Positions 39,813-48,740 of a stretch of DNA of 64,000 nt are shown piece after piece; within the stretch, counting starts at the first letter, position 1; each line of letters starts with the position of its first letter. The stretch is from Cognatilysobacter terrigena (GTDB taxonomy: Bacteria > Pseudomonadota > Gammaproteobacteria > Xanthomonadales > Xanthomonadaceae), in NCBI RefSeq assembly GCF_004361065.1, contig NZ_SELT01000003.1, forward strand, positions 168,822-232,821. The letters are read 5' to 3'. Under the pieces are notes generated by a model that saw nothing but the letters and a program-made list of their open reading frames with translations, searched no databases and had not been told where the DNA came from. The position numbers and the translations under genes were made by a program.

Positions 39813-39836
39813 TAATTCCCGTCATCTCTTTCTCTC

Positions 39837-39864
39837 AAAGGCCGCCGAAAGGCGGCCTTTTTTT
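39837..39864 (+). terminator. Rho-independent terminator after the TonB receptor
   Basis: A 10-bp stem, aaaggccgcc / ggcggccttt, closes on a GAAA tetraloop and runs into seven T residues. It separates the receptor from the sulfotransferase genes, although read-through may still couple them. Confidence 0.93.
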
Positions 39865-39893
39865 GTTCTACGATGGCCGCGAGGGGAGGGGAA

Positions 39894-41429
39894 ATGCAGG
39901 CCGAACGACACTGGAAGCGCGTGCAGGAATACATGGCGGCGGGCAACGTCGAGGCCGCGCGTGTCGCGTTGCTGTCTCTGCTCGCGTCGCAGCCGCATGA
40001 CGTGACCGCGTGGGGCGCCCTCTCGGATATCGAGATTCGTCGCCGGCGTTATCGCCTTGCGCACGGAGCGGCACTCGAAGCCGCGGCGGCCGTCGTCGCG
40101 AGTGGCGATCGCCGTCATCTGGGGTACGTCACCTTCAGCCTGCTCGGGTTCGACGACGTCCATCGCGTGCGGCAGCTGATCACCGAATCGGATTGGAGTA
40201 GTGACGACATCGCGCGTCAGGCGCCAGTTCTCGCACAGCATCTGTCGCTGGTCGGCGCGGACGAGGATGTGCTCCGGTTCTGCGAGGCGGTGCGCCCGCG
40301 GCTGGCGCCGGATGCCCGCCTCGAATACATGTGCGGACTTGCCGCGCGGAACCTCGGTCGGGTTGACGACGCAACGTCCTATTTTGAGCGCGCGATCGCG
40401 ATCGCGCCGTCATTCGCGCCGGCGCATTGGTCGTTGGCGTTCCATCAGCCGACGGGCGAAGAGCGCTTGCCACGCATACGCAGCGCGCTGCAAACGGCCG
40501 CGCCGAAGTCCGCGGACGCGGTCGATCTTCACTACGCGCTCTATCGCGAGTGCGAGCGCGCAGGGCGCAACCACGACGCATGGCGTTGGCTCTCGACGGG
40601 CATGGCCATGAAGGCCGCGACACTCGATCCGCGTTCGTGGAGCGACAGCGCGTCGACGGTCGACCCCGTTCTACCGCCGGCCGAAGGTGAGCCTTGTTCG
40701 TTGATCTTCGTCGTCGGCATGCCGCGAACCGGCACCACCGTCCTCGAGCGGATTCTCGGCAACCACAGTCGTGTCTGTTCCGCCGGCGAGTTGAATGCCT
40801 TCCACGCAGCACTCTGCGAAAGTCACGATACGTTCCTGACGTCGCCCAGCATGACGCGTACGTCGCCGCCCGATGCACGCCTGGAGGACACCGGCGCGCT
40901 GTATCGCGCGTCCACGCGCCCCTTCGCGAACGAAGGGCGCATCGTGCTCGACAAGAATCCGGCCAACTTTCTCTACGCCGCGGCGATTGCGCGTGCGCTT
41001 CCCGAGGCGCGCATCCTGTGCCTGCGACGCTCGCCCATGGATGCGTGCTTCTCGAACCTGCGTGAGCTATTCGACGGCGATGCGTACGGCTACAGCTACG
41101 ACGTCGAAACCGTGGCATCGCAGTACGCCTGGTTCGATGCGATGCGCCGACGCTTCGAAGTGGCATTACCCGGCCGCTTCATGACCGTGTCGTACGAGGC
41201 GCTCGTGGCGGACCCGGCGGAACACGCCGCGCGCGTGCTGCAGTTCTGCGGTCTCGACTATGAGGACGGCTGCGAGCGTATCGAGAACAATGCGTCGCCC
41301 GTGGCGACCGCCAGTGCGTCGCAGGTGCGTGAGGCCATCCACGGCCGCGGCGTGGGCGCGTGGATGCGCTACCGCGAGGCGCTCGAGCCGCTGAGGCGAG
41401 CGCTGGTGGAGCGGGGCATCAGCGCGTGA
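39894..41429 (+). CDS. TPR-containing sulfotransferase (first of tandem pair)
   Basis: A 511-residue, probably cytosolic protein. The N-terminal about 250 residues are helical TPR-like repeats (GLAARNLGRVDDATSYFERA, then IAIAPSFAPAHW). A Sulfotransfer_3-type domain occupies about 268-511. Its PAPS 5'-phosphosulfate loop is FVVGMPRTGTTVLERIL, and LDKNPANFLYAAAIARALP, ILCLRRSPMDACFSNLRELF and the ending SQVREAI..RGVGAW follow. The loop resembles that of tyrosylprotein sulfotransferases. The acceptor is unknown. ATG 39894 is favoured (GGAGG just upstream); ATG 39873 is in frame. It overlaps the second copy by 4 bases. Confidence 0.88.
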   Translation: MQAERHWKRVQEYMAAGNVEAARVALLSLLASQPHDVTAWGALSDIEIRRRRYRLAHGAALEAAAAVVASGDRRHLGYVTFSLLGFDDVHRVRQLITESDWSSDDIARQAPVLAQHLSLVGADEDVLRFCEAVRPRLAPDARLEYMCGLAARNLGRVDDATSYFERAIAIAPSFAPAHWSLAFHQPTGEERLPRIRSALQTAAPKSADAVDLHYALYRECERAGRNHDAWRWLSTGMAMKAATLDPRSWSDSASTVDPVLPPAEGEPCSLIFVVGMPRTGTTVLERILGNHSRVCSAGELNAFHAALCESHDTFLTSPSMTRTSPPDARLEDTGALYRASTRPFANEGRIVLDKNPANFLYAAAIARALPEARILCLRRSPMDACFSNLRELFDGDAYGYSYDVETVASQYAWFDAMRRRFEVALPGRFMTVSYEALVADPAEHAARVLQFCGLDYEDGCERIENNASPVATASASQVREAIHGRGVGAWMRYREALEPLRRALVERGISA

Positions 41430-42997
41430 CGGGTTCGGCAGTCGATCGCGCGACGCTCCGTCGCCAGGCGGAAGCGCGCGCAGAGGCGCGCGACTGGCCC
41501 GGTGCGATCGCCGCGTTCGAGCAGTTGCGCGTCGCCGCACCTGACGATGCGGATGTCCTTCTGCAACTCTCGTACATGCATTCGTTCGCGGGCGACTACC
41601 GCAAGGCGCGCGACTTCGCATTGCGCGCGCACGCACTCAAGCCCCGGCAACCCGACGTCGTCAAGGAACTCCTCGCGCGTCTGCGAACCTTCAACGAAGG
41701 CGCGGCGCTGCTGGAGTGCCTCGAGCGGATGAAGCCGCTGGACCGCATGCCGATTCCGCTGCTGATCGCGTTCGCCGCGCAGCTCAGCTATCTCAATCTG
41801 GTCGACCGGGCGATTGCGTTGCTCGACGAAGCGCGCCGCGGCGATCCGGACTATCCGCCCACACTGCTCGCACGCGCGCAGGTGCTCATTTACCTCGGCC
41901 GATTCAAGGATGCGGCGGCGGATCTCGATCGATGCGAGCGCCGCGCGCCGGGCCTGCCGCAGCTGTTCTGGCTGCGGTCGTCACTTAAGAGCGCGCAGCG
42001 CGACGACCGCCTTGCGCCCAAGATCGTCGAAGCCCTTCAGCGACCCGGCCTCCGCCCGGACGATCAGGCGACGCTCGGTTTCGCGCTTCATACCGAACTC
42101 GATCGGCTCGGGAAGTATGAGCATGCGTGGCAAGCCCTCGAGTTCGGATGTCGCGCGAAGCGCGCGACGTTGAACTATCGGGCCGCAGACACCGACACGC
42201 TGATCGAGGCGTTGATCGATAGCACGCGTGGCACGTATTCGAGCGAATCCGCACCGCCATCCGCGTCACGCACGCCGATCTTCATCGTCGGCATGCATCG
42301 GTCGGGCACGACGCTGCTCGAGCAGTTGCTGGATGGGCACCCCGACGTACACGGCGTCGGCGAGCTCTACGACTTCACCAGCGCGATGCGCGATGCGACG
42401 GATTACCACTGTCGCGGCGTCATCGACATCACGCTTGTCGAACGCGCGCGAAACATCGACCTCGCATCGGTGGGGCAACGCTACCTGGAAAAGATCGAGT
42501 GGCGGCTCGGTCCCGAGCGCTGCTTCACCGACAAGCTGCCGTCCAACTTCCTCAACATCGGCTACATCGCGCGCGCACTGCCGCGCGCGCGCATCCTGCA
42601 CATGACGCGCGATCCGGTGGAGACCTGCTTCTCCAACCTGCGGGAATTGTTCTCCGACGCGAACCCCTACTCGTACGATCTCGCCGAACTCGCGCATTTC
42701 CACGGACAGTACCGACGCCTGATGGCGCACTGGCATCGCGAGTTTCCGGGCCGCATTCTCGACGTCGACTATGCGCGCCTTACGCGGGAACCGGAGGCGG
42801 TGATGCGCGAGGTCGCGGCGTTCTGTGGGCTCGAATTCGCGCCGTCGATGGTGGATACGGGCGCATCCCAGCGCGGCGTTGCGACGGCGAGCGCTGTGCA
42901 GGTCCGCGAGGGCATCCAGGTACGCGAAGTGCCGAAATGGGCGCCGTACGCCGAACCGTTGCAGCCGTTGATCCGCGCTTTGGCCCAGCAAGGCTGA
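41426..42997 (+). CDS. TPR-containing sulfotransferase (second of tandem pair)
   Basis: A 523-residue paralogue of the preceding product. TPRs occupy about residues 10-260 (DWPGAIAAFEQLRVAAPDDA; YLGRFKDAAADLDRCERRAP). The sulfotransferase domain runs from about 285, with the PAPS loop FIVGMHRSGTTLLEQLLDGH, then DKLPSNFLNIGYIARALPRA, and ILHMTRDPVETCFSNLRELF. The GTG start (GTGA overlap with the first gene's stop) makes the two translationally coupled. Both share the tail pattern ATASA-QVRE-I. No PAPS synthesis genes are in the window. Confidence 0.88.
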   Translation: MTGSAVDRATLRRQAEARAEARDWPGAIAAFEQLRVAAPDDADVLLQLSYMHSFAGDYRKARDFALRAHALKPRQPDVVKELLARLRTFNEGAALLECLERMKPLDRMPIPLLIAFAAQLSYLNLVDRAIALLDEARRGDPDYPPTLLARAQVLIYLGRFKDAAADLDRCERRAPGLPQLFWLRSSLKSAQRDDRLAPKIVEALQRPGLRPDDQATLGFALHTELDRLGKYEHAWQALEFGCRAKRATLNYRAADTDTLIEALIDSTRGTYSSESAPPSASRTPIFIVGMHRSGTTLLEQLLDGHPDVHGVGELYDFTSAMRDATDYHCRGVIDITLVERARNIDLASVGQRYLEKIEWRLGPERCFTDKLPSNFLNIGYIARALPRARILHMTRDPVETCFSNLRELFSDANPYSYDLAELAHFHGQYRRLMAHWHREFPGRILDVDYARLTREPEAVMREVAAFCGLEFAPSMVDTGASQRGVATASAVQVREGIQVREVPKWAPYAEPLQPLIRALAQQG

Positions 42998-43015
42998 AAG
43001 ACGCGAAAAGAGAAA

Positions 43016-43035
43016 GGCCGCGATCGCTCGCGGCC
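43016..43035 (-). terminator. Shared terminator of tsf and the sulfotransferase pair
   Basis: A 7-bp stem ggccgcg/cgcggcc with a 6-base loop lies between the convergent genes. The minus-strand side has the better T-rich tail (tttctctttt), so it mainly serves tsf. Confidence 0.7.
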
Positions 43036-43063
43036 TCTCGTTGACTGCACAGGGCGGACGCGC

Positions 43064-43933
43064 TTACGCGAGACCGGCCTGCTTCATCACTTCCGCAGCG
43101 AAATCGTCGGTCTGCTTCTCGATGCCTTCGCCGACGGCGAGGCGGACGAAGTTGACGACTTCAGCGCCGGCGGCCTTCAGCGCCTCCTCGACGGTCTGGT
43201 TCGTGTCGAGCACGTAGGCCTGGCCGGTGAGGCACATCTCGTTGACGGTCTTGTTGACCTTGCCGGAGATCATCTTCTCGAGAATTTCCTGCGGCTTGCC
43301 GGTGTCCTTGACCTGGGCGAGGGCGATTTCCTTCTCCTTCGCCACGAACTCGGCCGGGACGTGCGCCGGCGAGATGTACGGCGGGTTCATCGCCGCGATG
43401 TGCATCGCGAGGCCACGCGCCAGCTCGGCGTTACCGCCCTTGAGCTCGACGATCACGCCGATGCGGCCGCCGTGGACGTACGCGGCCAGCGTGTTATCGC
43501 TGTCGATGCGCGCCATGCGGCGGACCTGCACGTTCTCGCCGACCTTGGCGATGACGGCGGCGCGCGCTTCCTCGATCGTCTCGCCCGACGGCAGCTTGGT
43601 CGTCTTGAGCGCTTCGACGTCGTTCGCGGCGAGCGCGGCCTGGCCGACGGCGTCGACGAACGTCAGGAAGTTCGCGTCCTTGGCGACGAAATCCGTCTCC
43701 GAGTTCACTTCGACCAGCAGCGCGGTCTTGTCGTTCTGCGCCGCGACGATCTTGCCTTCCGCGGCGACGCGGCTGGCCTTCTTGTCGGCCTTGGCGAGGC
43801 CGGTCTTGCGCAGCCAGTCAGCGGCCGCCTCGACGTCGCCGTTGTTCTCGGTGAGTGCCTTCTTGCACTCCATCATGCCGGCGCCGGTGCGCTCGCGCAG
43901 TTCCTTGACCAGGGAAGCAGTGATCTCTGCCAT
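43064..43933 (-). CDS. tsf: Translation elongation factor Ts
   Basis: A 289-residue EF-Ts, the nucleotide exchange factor of EF-Tu. The N-terminal UBA-like segment is [20 protein letters not shown]. The EF-Tu contact motif [12 protein letters not shown] follows, then the core domains with [10 protein letters not shown] and the end EVMKQAGLA. The start MAEITASLV matches the family. It lies 132 bases after rpsB, with an 11-bp hairpin between them. Confidence 0.97.
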   Translation of the reverse strand: MAEITASLVKELRERTGAGMMECKKALTENNGDVEAAADWLRKTGLAKADKKASRVAAEGKIVAAQNDKTALLVEVNSETDFVAKDANFLTFVDAVGQAALAANDVEALKTTKLPSGETIEEARAAVIAKVGENVQVRRMARIDSDNTLAAYVHGGRIGVIVELKGGNAELARGLAMHIAAMNPPYISPAHVPAEFVAKEKEIALAQVKDTGKPQEILEKMISGKVNKTVNEMCLTGQAYVLDTNQTVEEALKAAGAEVVNFVRLAVGEGIEKQTDDFAAEVMKQAGLA

Positions 43934-44026
43934 GGGCGTAGCCTCTGGGATTCGAAATGGGGATAGGCGCCGCGGAATCCGGTGCGGATCGCGGCAGGCG
44001 GGCCGTCGTACGTGGCCAGCGGAAGA

Positions 44027-44055
44027 CGGAAGGCGCCGGCATGCGGCGCCTTCCG
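44027..44055 (-). terminator. rpsB-tsf intergenic hairpin (possible attenuator)
   Basis: A perfect 11-bp stem, cggaaggcgcc / ggcgccttccg, has a 7-base loop and lies 10 bases past the rpsB stop. On the minus strand it is followed by only a weak pyrimidine tract, so partial termination or mRNA processing between the two genes is more likely than full termination. Confidence 0.55.
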
Positions 44056-44065
44056 ATGACACGGA

Positions 44066-44890
44066 TTACTCGGCGGCCGGAGCGTCGGCCTTGCGCGGCG
44101 CGCCCTTCTTGGCCGGCGCGCGGCGCGGACCCTTGCGGTCGTCCTTTTCGCCACCTTCGGCACCGGCTTCGGCGAACTCTTCCTCGCGGACCGAAGCGGC
44201 CTGCGGGGCGGCAGCCTTGCCCTCGAGCACGGCGTCGGCCGCGGCGCGGGCGTACAGCTGCACGGCGCGGATGGCGTCGTCGTTGCCCGGGATCGCGTAG
44301 TCGACCAGCTCCGGGTCGTAGTTGGTGTCGACGACGGCGACGACCGGGATGCCGAGCTTCTTGGCTTCCTTGATCGCGATGTCTTCGTGGCCGATGTCGA
44401 TCACGAAGATCGCGTCGGGCAGGCGGTTCATTTCCTTGATGCCGCCCAGCGACAGTTCCAGCTTCTCGCGCTCGCGGCGCAGCTGCAGGACTTCGTGCTT
44501 GACGAGCTTCTGGAAGGTGCCGTCGGTCTCGGCGGCCTCGAGTTCCTTCAGGCGCTGCACCGACTGCTTGACCGTGCGGAAGTTGGTCAGCGTGCCGCCC
44601 AGCCAACGCTGGTTCATGTACGGCATGCCGCAACGCTCGGCCTCTTCCTTCACCGCATCACGCGCCGAGCGCTTGGTGCCGAGGAACAGGATGATGCCGC
44701 GCTTCTGCGCGACGCCCGAGAGGAAGTTCATCGCGTCGTTGAAGAGCGGAACGGTCTTCTCGAGGTTGATGATGTGGATCTTGCCGCGGGCACCGAAGAT
44801 GTACGGACCCATCTTCGGGTTCCAGTAACGCGTCTGGTGGCCGAAGTGGACGCCGGCTTCCAGCATCTGGCGCATGGTGATCTGGGGCAT
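44066..44890 (-). CDS. rpsB: 30S ribosomal protein S2
   Basis: A 274-residue S2, including the S2 core: [54 protein letters not shown] and [19 protein letters not shown]. After about residue 235 it carries an extra Glu- then Lys/Ala/Pro-rich tail ([14 protein letters not shown] end), longer than E. coli S2 (241 residues). It is the first gene of the minus-strand rpsB-tsf unit, with a long non-coding leader. Confidence 0.97.
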   Translation of the reverse strand: MPQITMRQMLEAGVHFGHQTRYWNPKMGPYIFGARGKIHIINLEKTVPLFNDAMNFLSGVAQKRGIILFLGTKRSARDAVKEEAERCGMPYMNQRWLGGTLTNFRTVKQSVQRLKELEAAETDGTFQKLVKHEVLQLRREREKLELSLGGIKEMNRLPDAIFVIDIGHEDIAIKEAKKLGIPVVAVVDTNYDPELVDYAIPGNDDAIRAVQLYARAAADAVLEGKAAAPQAASVREEEFAEAGAEGGEKDDRKGPRRAPAKKGAPRKADAPAAE

Positions 44891-45300
44891 TGCGATAACT
44901 CCAAGGCGGTGGAACCCGGCCGGTGAAATAGGCGGCCACCCGCGCAGGCGGGCAAGGATTCCGGGGTTGGGCCTCCCTGCCGCGTCCGATGTCCGAACCC
45001 CGAAGGGCACCCCGGCATCGACGGTGGCGACAGGTGTGTATTCGCCCGGGATTCCGCATCGGCGGAGGCCCTGCGCCCGGCGTGGGCGGCTCGCGGTGGG
45101 TTGCGAAGCCGGAAAAGTGTAGCCGGGACGCGGACTTGGAGCAACCGGCCGGGCTGTTTCGGGCGCAAGCGGCCGATGCGGTTCGGCCATGCCCGAGGTC
45201 CGATCGTGGCCTGTAGTGCTGGACACCCATCAGCACCGATGCATCGCAACGTCCCGTGCGACCAGCGCGGTCCGGAGGCGTGGCGCGGCATAATGTACGG
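44891..45300. promoter_or_regulatory. rpsB leader and divergent rpsB/map promoter region
   Basis: There is no gene in these 410 bases. On the minus strand it should hold the rpsB promoter and leader. A 7-bp helix (44961-44967 with 45009-45015) and an alternative 6-bp helix (44963-44968 with 44996-45001) use the same strand and exclude each other, as in autoregulated ribosomal-protein leaders. S2 is known to repress its own mRNA in gammaproteobacteria; that this leader does so is inference. CATAAT (45289-45294) is a likely map -10. Confidence 0.45.
45289..45294 (+). promoter_or_regulatory. Likely -10 element of map
   Basis: CATAAT (5 of 6 to consensus) ends 6 bases before the map ATG. No ribosome site can fit between the resulting transcription start and the ATG, so a leaderless map transcript is suggested. 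No clear -35. Confidence 0.45.
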
Positions 45301-46077
45301 ATGCCGATCACCCTCAAAACCCCCGAAGACATCGAGAAGATGCGCGTCGCCGGCCGCCTGGCGGCTGAAGTGCTGCAGGTCGTCGCGCCGCACGTGAAAC
45401 CGGGGGTCACGACCGAAGAGCTGGACCGCATCTGCCACGACCACATCGTGAAGGTGCAGGGCGCCATCCCGGCCAACGTCGGCTACAAGGGTTTTCCGAA
45501 GACCGTCTGCACGTCCGTCAACAACGTCATCTGCCACGGCATTCCGAGCGTGGGCAAGGTGCTCAAGGACGGCGACATCATCAATATCGACGTGACCGTC
45601 ATCAAGGACGGCTTTCACGGCGATACCAGCCGCATGTACTTCGTCGGCACGCCGTCCGTGATGGCCAAGCGCCTCGTGGATGTGACGCGCGAGGCGATGT
45701 TCCGCGGCATTCGCACGGTCAAGCCGGGTGCGACGCTCGGGGACATCGGCCATGCGATCCAGCAGTACGCCGAATCCGAGCGTTTCAGTGTGGTGCGCGA
45801 GTACTGCGGCCACGGCATCGGCAAGATCTATCACGAGGATCCGCAGGTGCTGCACTACGGCCAGCCGGGGCAGGGCCTCGTGCTGAAGCCGGGCATGACC
45901 TTCACGATCGAGCCGATGATCAACGAGGGCACACGCCATACCAAGGTGCTGCCTGACGGCTGGACCGTGGTGACGAAGGACCGGAAGCTCTCCGCGCAGT
46001 GGGAGCACACCGTCGCGGTCACCGACGACGGTGTCGAGATCCTCACGCGCCTGCCGGGCGACGACAACGACCTATGA
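45301..46077 (+). CDS. map: Methionine aminopeptidase type I
   Basis: A 258-residue MetAP that removes the initiator Met from nascent chains. The dinuclear metal ligands lie in DGDIINIDVTVIKDGFHGDT (two Asp), then in REYCGHGIGKIYHEDP (His), FTIEPMINEG (Glu) and AQWEHTVAV (Glu). The start at 45301 gives MPITLKTPEDIEKMRVAGRL, the normal family N-terminus. It overlaps glnD by 4 bases (ATGA) and is divergent from rpsB, as in related genomes. Confidence 0.97.
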   Translation: MPITLKTPEDIEKMRVAGRLAAEVLQVVAPHVKPGVTTEELDRICHDHIVKVQGAIPANVGYKGFPKTVCTSVNNVICHGIPSVGKVLKDGDIINIDVTVIKDGFHGDTSRMYFVGTPSVMAKRLVDVTREAMFRGIRTVKPGATLGDIGHAIQQYAESERFSVVREYCGHGIGKIYHEDPQVLHYGQPGQGLVLKPGMTFTIEPMINEGTRHTKVLPDGWTVVTKDRKLSAQWEHTVAVTDDGVEILTRLPGDDNDL

Positions 46078-48740
46078 GCGACGCCGCGGCCCTCGACGCC
46101 GCGTGGCCCGTCACCGATGAGGCGCCCGACGCCACGTGGATCGCGGCGGCGCGTGCACGGCTGTCGTCGCTCGCGTCGTCGCTGGAAGCGGCATTCGATG
46201 CGGGCGGCGCGACCGTCGATGTCCGCCCACTGATCGCACGTCGCGCCGCGGGCGTCGACGAGGTCGTGCGTTCGGCGTGGCGTCGCGCGGTCGGTATCTC
46301 GACGGGTGACGGCGCGACGACGCCCGCACTTCTTGCGGTCGGCGGCTACGGTCGCGGCGAGTTGTATCCGCAGTCGGACATCGATCTGCTCGTACTGCTC
46401 GACGAGCCGGCGCAGGACAGCACGGCGGCATCGATCGCGCGCTTCGTCGCGTTGCTGTGGGACGCAGGCCTGCCGGTCGGTCACGCGACACGTTCGCCTG
46501 CGCAGTGCACAGCCGCCGCTGCGGACGAGATCACCGTGCTCACGTCGATGCTGGAAGCACGCGTGCTTGCGGCGGACGAGAGCGTGGTATCGCGTCTGCA
46601 GGCCGCCGTCGATCCCTCATGCGTCTGGCCGCCGGCTGCGTTCTTCGACGCGAAGCGCCGCGAGCTGCGTGAACGCCATGCGCGTTACGGCGACACCGCC
46701 GACAACCTCGAACCCAACCTCAAGGAAGGCCCGGGTGGCCTGCGCGACCTTCAGACGCTGCGCTGGATGGCGCTGCGGCTGACGAACACCGGCGACTTCG
46801 CCTCGCTGATCACGCTGGGCCAGCTCGGTGCGGATGAGCACGCGACGCTCGAACGCCAGCACGACGTGCTCGCACGCCTGCGGTTCGGCCTGCATCTCGT
46901 CGCCGGACGTCGCGAAGAACGCCTGCGTTTCGATCATCAGAAGACGCTTGCCGCGCGGCTCGGCTTCGTTGACGCGCCCGGAGCACTCGCGGTCGAGCAG
47001 ATGATGCAGATGTTCTATCGCAGCGCCGGCCTCGTGCAGCGCATCGGCGATCGCTTGCTGCAGCGCTTCGAGGAGCAGCTGGAAGGCGAGGGCGCGGCGG
47101 AGCGTCTCGACGATGCGTTCGAGCTGCGACGCGGCTATCTCGCGGCGACCTCGCCGTCGTGGCCGCGTTCGATCGACGACGTGTTCGCGCTGTTCGCGGC
47201 GTGGGCGGCGCGACCCGAAGGCGACGACGGCACTCGCGGCCTGCATTCGCAGACGGCACGCGCGCTCGCGGAGTTCCTCGAGGAAATCCCCGCGTACGAC
47301 CGCGCAACGCCCGGCGCGCGAGCGGCCTTCATGGCGCTGCTGCGCGGCGCGCAGCCCGTTCGCACGCTCACGCGCATGGCACGTCTCGGCGTGCTCGGCC
47401 GCTGGATTCCGGCGTTCGCGAACGTGTCGGGCCGCATGCAGTTCGACCTATTCCACGTCTATACGGTCGACCAGCACACGCTCGCGGTGCTCGCGAACAT
47501 CGCGGCATTCGTGCGAGGTGGGGACGAACGCTTCTCGCTCGCGCACGACGTGTACCCGCGCCTGCGCAAGCCCGAGCTACTTTTGCTCTCGGCGCTGTTC
47601 CACGACATCGCAAAGGGTCGCGGCGGCGATCACTCCGAACTGGGCGCCGTCGACGCGCGCGCATTCGGCGAAGCCATGGAGCTGCCCGCGGGCGAGGTGG
47701 CGACGATCGAATGGCTGGTCGCGCAGCACCTGTTGATGTCGGTGACTGCGCAGAAGCAGGACATCGCCGATCCCGACGTCATTCATCGTTTCGCGCAGAA
47801 GGTGGGCGACCGCGAGCGTCTCGAACTGCTGTACCTGCTGACGTGCGCCGACATCGCGGGCACATCGCCCAAGCTGTGGAACGCCTGGAAGGATCGGTTG
47901 CTCGCGGATCTCTACACGTCGACACGCCTCGCGCTGCGTCGCGGACTCGAGAATCCGCTCGCGGCCGATGAACGCGCGGACGAAACGCGCTCCGCTGCTG
48001 CGGCGCTGCTGCGCGCGGAGGGCATCGGCGACGCGATGATCCGCGCGACGCTATCGCGCATGCCCGCAGTCGGATTCCAGCGCGCGCGGCCCGACCAGAT
48101 CGCCTGGCAGGCGCGCACGCTGCTCGCCCTGGGCGATCGCACGACCGCGGTGGCGGTGCGACCGCTCGGCGATGCCGGCGTGCTCGAAGTCTTCGTGCAC
48201 TCGCCTGACCGCGACGGCCTGTTCGCCGCGATCGTGATCACGCTCGATCGACTCGGTCTCGCGATCGCGCAGGCGCGCGTGCTCGACGGCCCCGAAGGTC
48301 GCGTGTTCGACAGCTTCGAAGTGGTGCCCGCCGATGGGCGCCTGCAGCCGGTGCCCGAAGATGTCGCGCGTCGACTCGAGCAGGTGCTGGCCGGCACCCT
48401 CGACGCGTTGCGGCCCGCGCGGCGCGCGCAACCGCGACATCTCAAACACTTCCGCATCGCCCCGCAGGTGGGGTTTGATCGCATCGACGCACCGCCACGC
48501 ACGATGCTCAGCCTCGTCTGCACTGACCGTCCGGGCCTGCTCGCCGACGTGGCGCTCGTGCTGCGCGAGCAGGGCATGCGCGTGCACGATGCGCGCGTCG
48601 CCACGTTCGGCGAGCGCGCGGAAGACGTGTTCCAGATCACCCGCGTCGACGCCTCGAACGTCGATGCCCCACTCGATGAACCCCACCAGCAGGCGCTGCG
48701 CGACGCGCTGCTCGCCTGCCTCGACGGAGATTGCCCATGA
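46074..48740 (+). CDS. glnD: [Protein-PII] uridylyltransferase/uridylyl-removing enzyme
   Basis: An 888-residue GlnD, the glutamine sensor that uridylylates PII (GlnB/GlnK) at low glutamine and removes UMP at high glutamine. The nucleotidyltransferase motif [19 protein letters not shown] is at about residue 88. The HD hydrolase motif lies at about 509 ([16 protein letters not shown]). Two C-terminal ACT domains bind glutamine ([39 protein letters not shown]). The length equals the E. coli protein. It is coupled by 4-base overlaps to map before it and dapD after it. Confidence 0.96.
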   Translation: MSDAAALDAAWPVTDEAPDATWIAAARARLSSLASSLEAAFDAGGATVDVRPLIARRAAGVDEVVRSAWRRAVGISTGDGATTPALLAVGGYGRGELYPQSDIDLLVLLDEPAQDSTAASIARFVALLWDAGLPVGHATRSPAQCTAAAADEITVLTSMLEARVLAADESVVSRLQAAVDPSCVWPPAAFFDAKRRELRERHARYGDTADNLEPNLKEGPGGLRDLQTLRWMALRLTNTGDFASLITLGQLGADEHATLERQHDVLARLRFGLHLVAGRREERLRFDHQKTLAARLGFVDAPGALAVEQMMQMFYRSAGLVQRIGDRLLQRFEEQLEGEGAAERLDDAFELRRGYLAATSPSWPRSIDDVFALFAAWAARPEGDDGTRGLHSQTARALAEFLEEIPAYDRATPGARAAFMALLRGAQPVRTLTRMARLGVLGRWIPAFANVSGRMQFDLFHVYTVDQHTLAVLANIAAFVRGGDERFSLAHDVYPRLRKPELLLLSALFHDIAKGRGGDHSELGAVDARAFGEAMELPAGEVATIEWLVAQHLLMSVTAQKQDIADPDVIHRFAQKVGDRERLELLYLLTCADIAGTSPKLWNAWKDRLLADLYTSTRLALRRGLENPLAADERADETRSAAAALLRAEGIGDAMIRATLSRMPAVGFQRARPDQIAWQARTLLALGDRTTAVAVRPLGDAGVLEVFVHSPDRDGLFAAIVITLDRLGLAIAQARVLDGPEGRVFDSFEVVPADGRLQPVPEDVARRLEQVLAGTLDALRPARRAQPRHLKHFRIAPQVGFDRIDAPPRTMLSLVCTDRPGLLADVALVLREQGMRVHDARVATFGERAEDVFQITRVDASNVDAPLDEPHQQALRDALLACLDGDCP

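Noticed and set aside
39813..39893. A small peptide gene between the receptor and the sulfotransferases as a sulfation substrate
   Set aside because: The gap holds only the terminator and the ribosome site. No reading frame of useful length with tyrosines is present.
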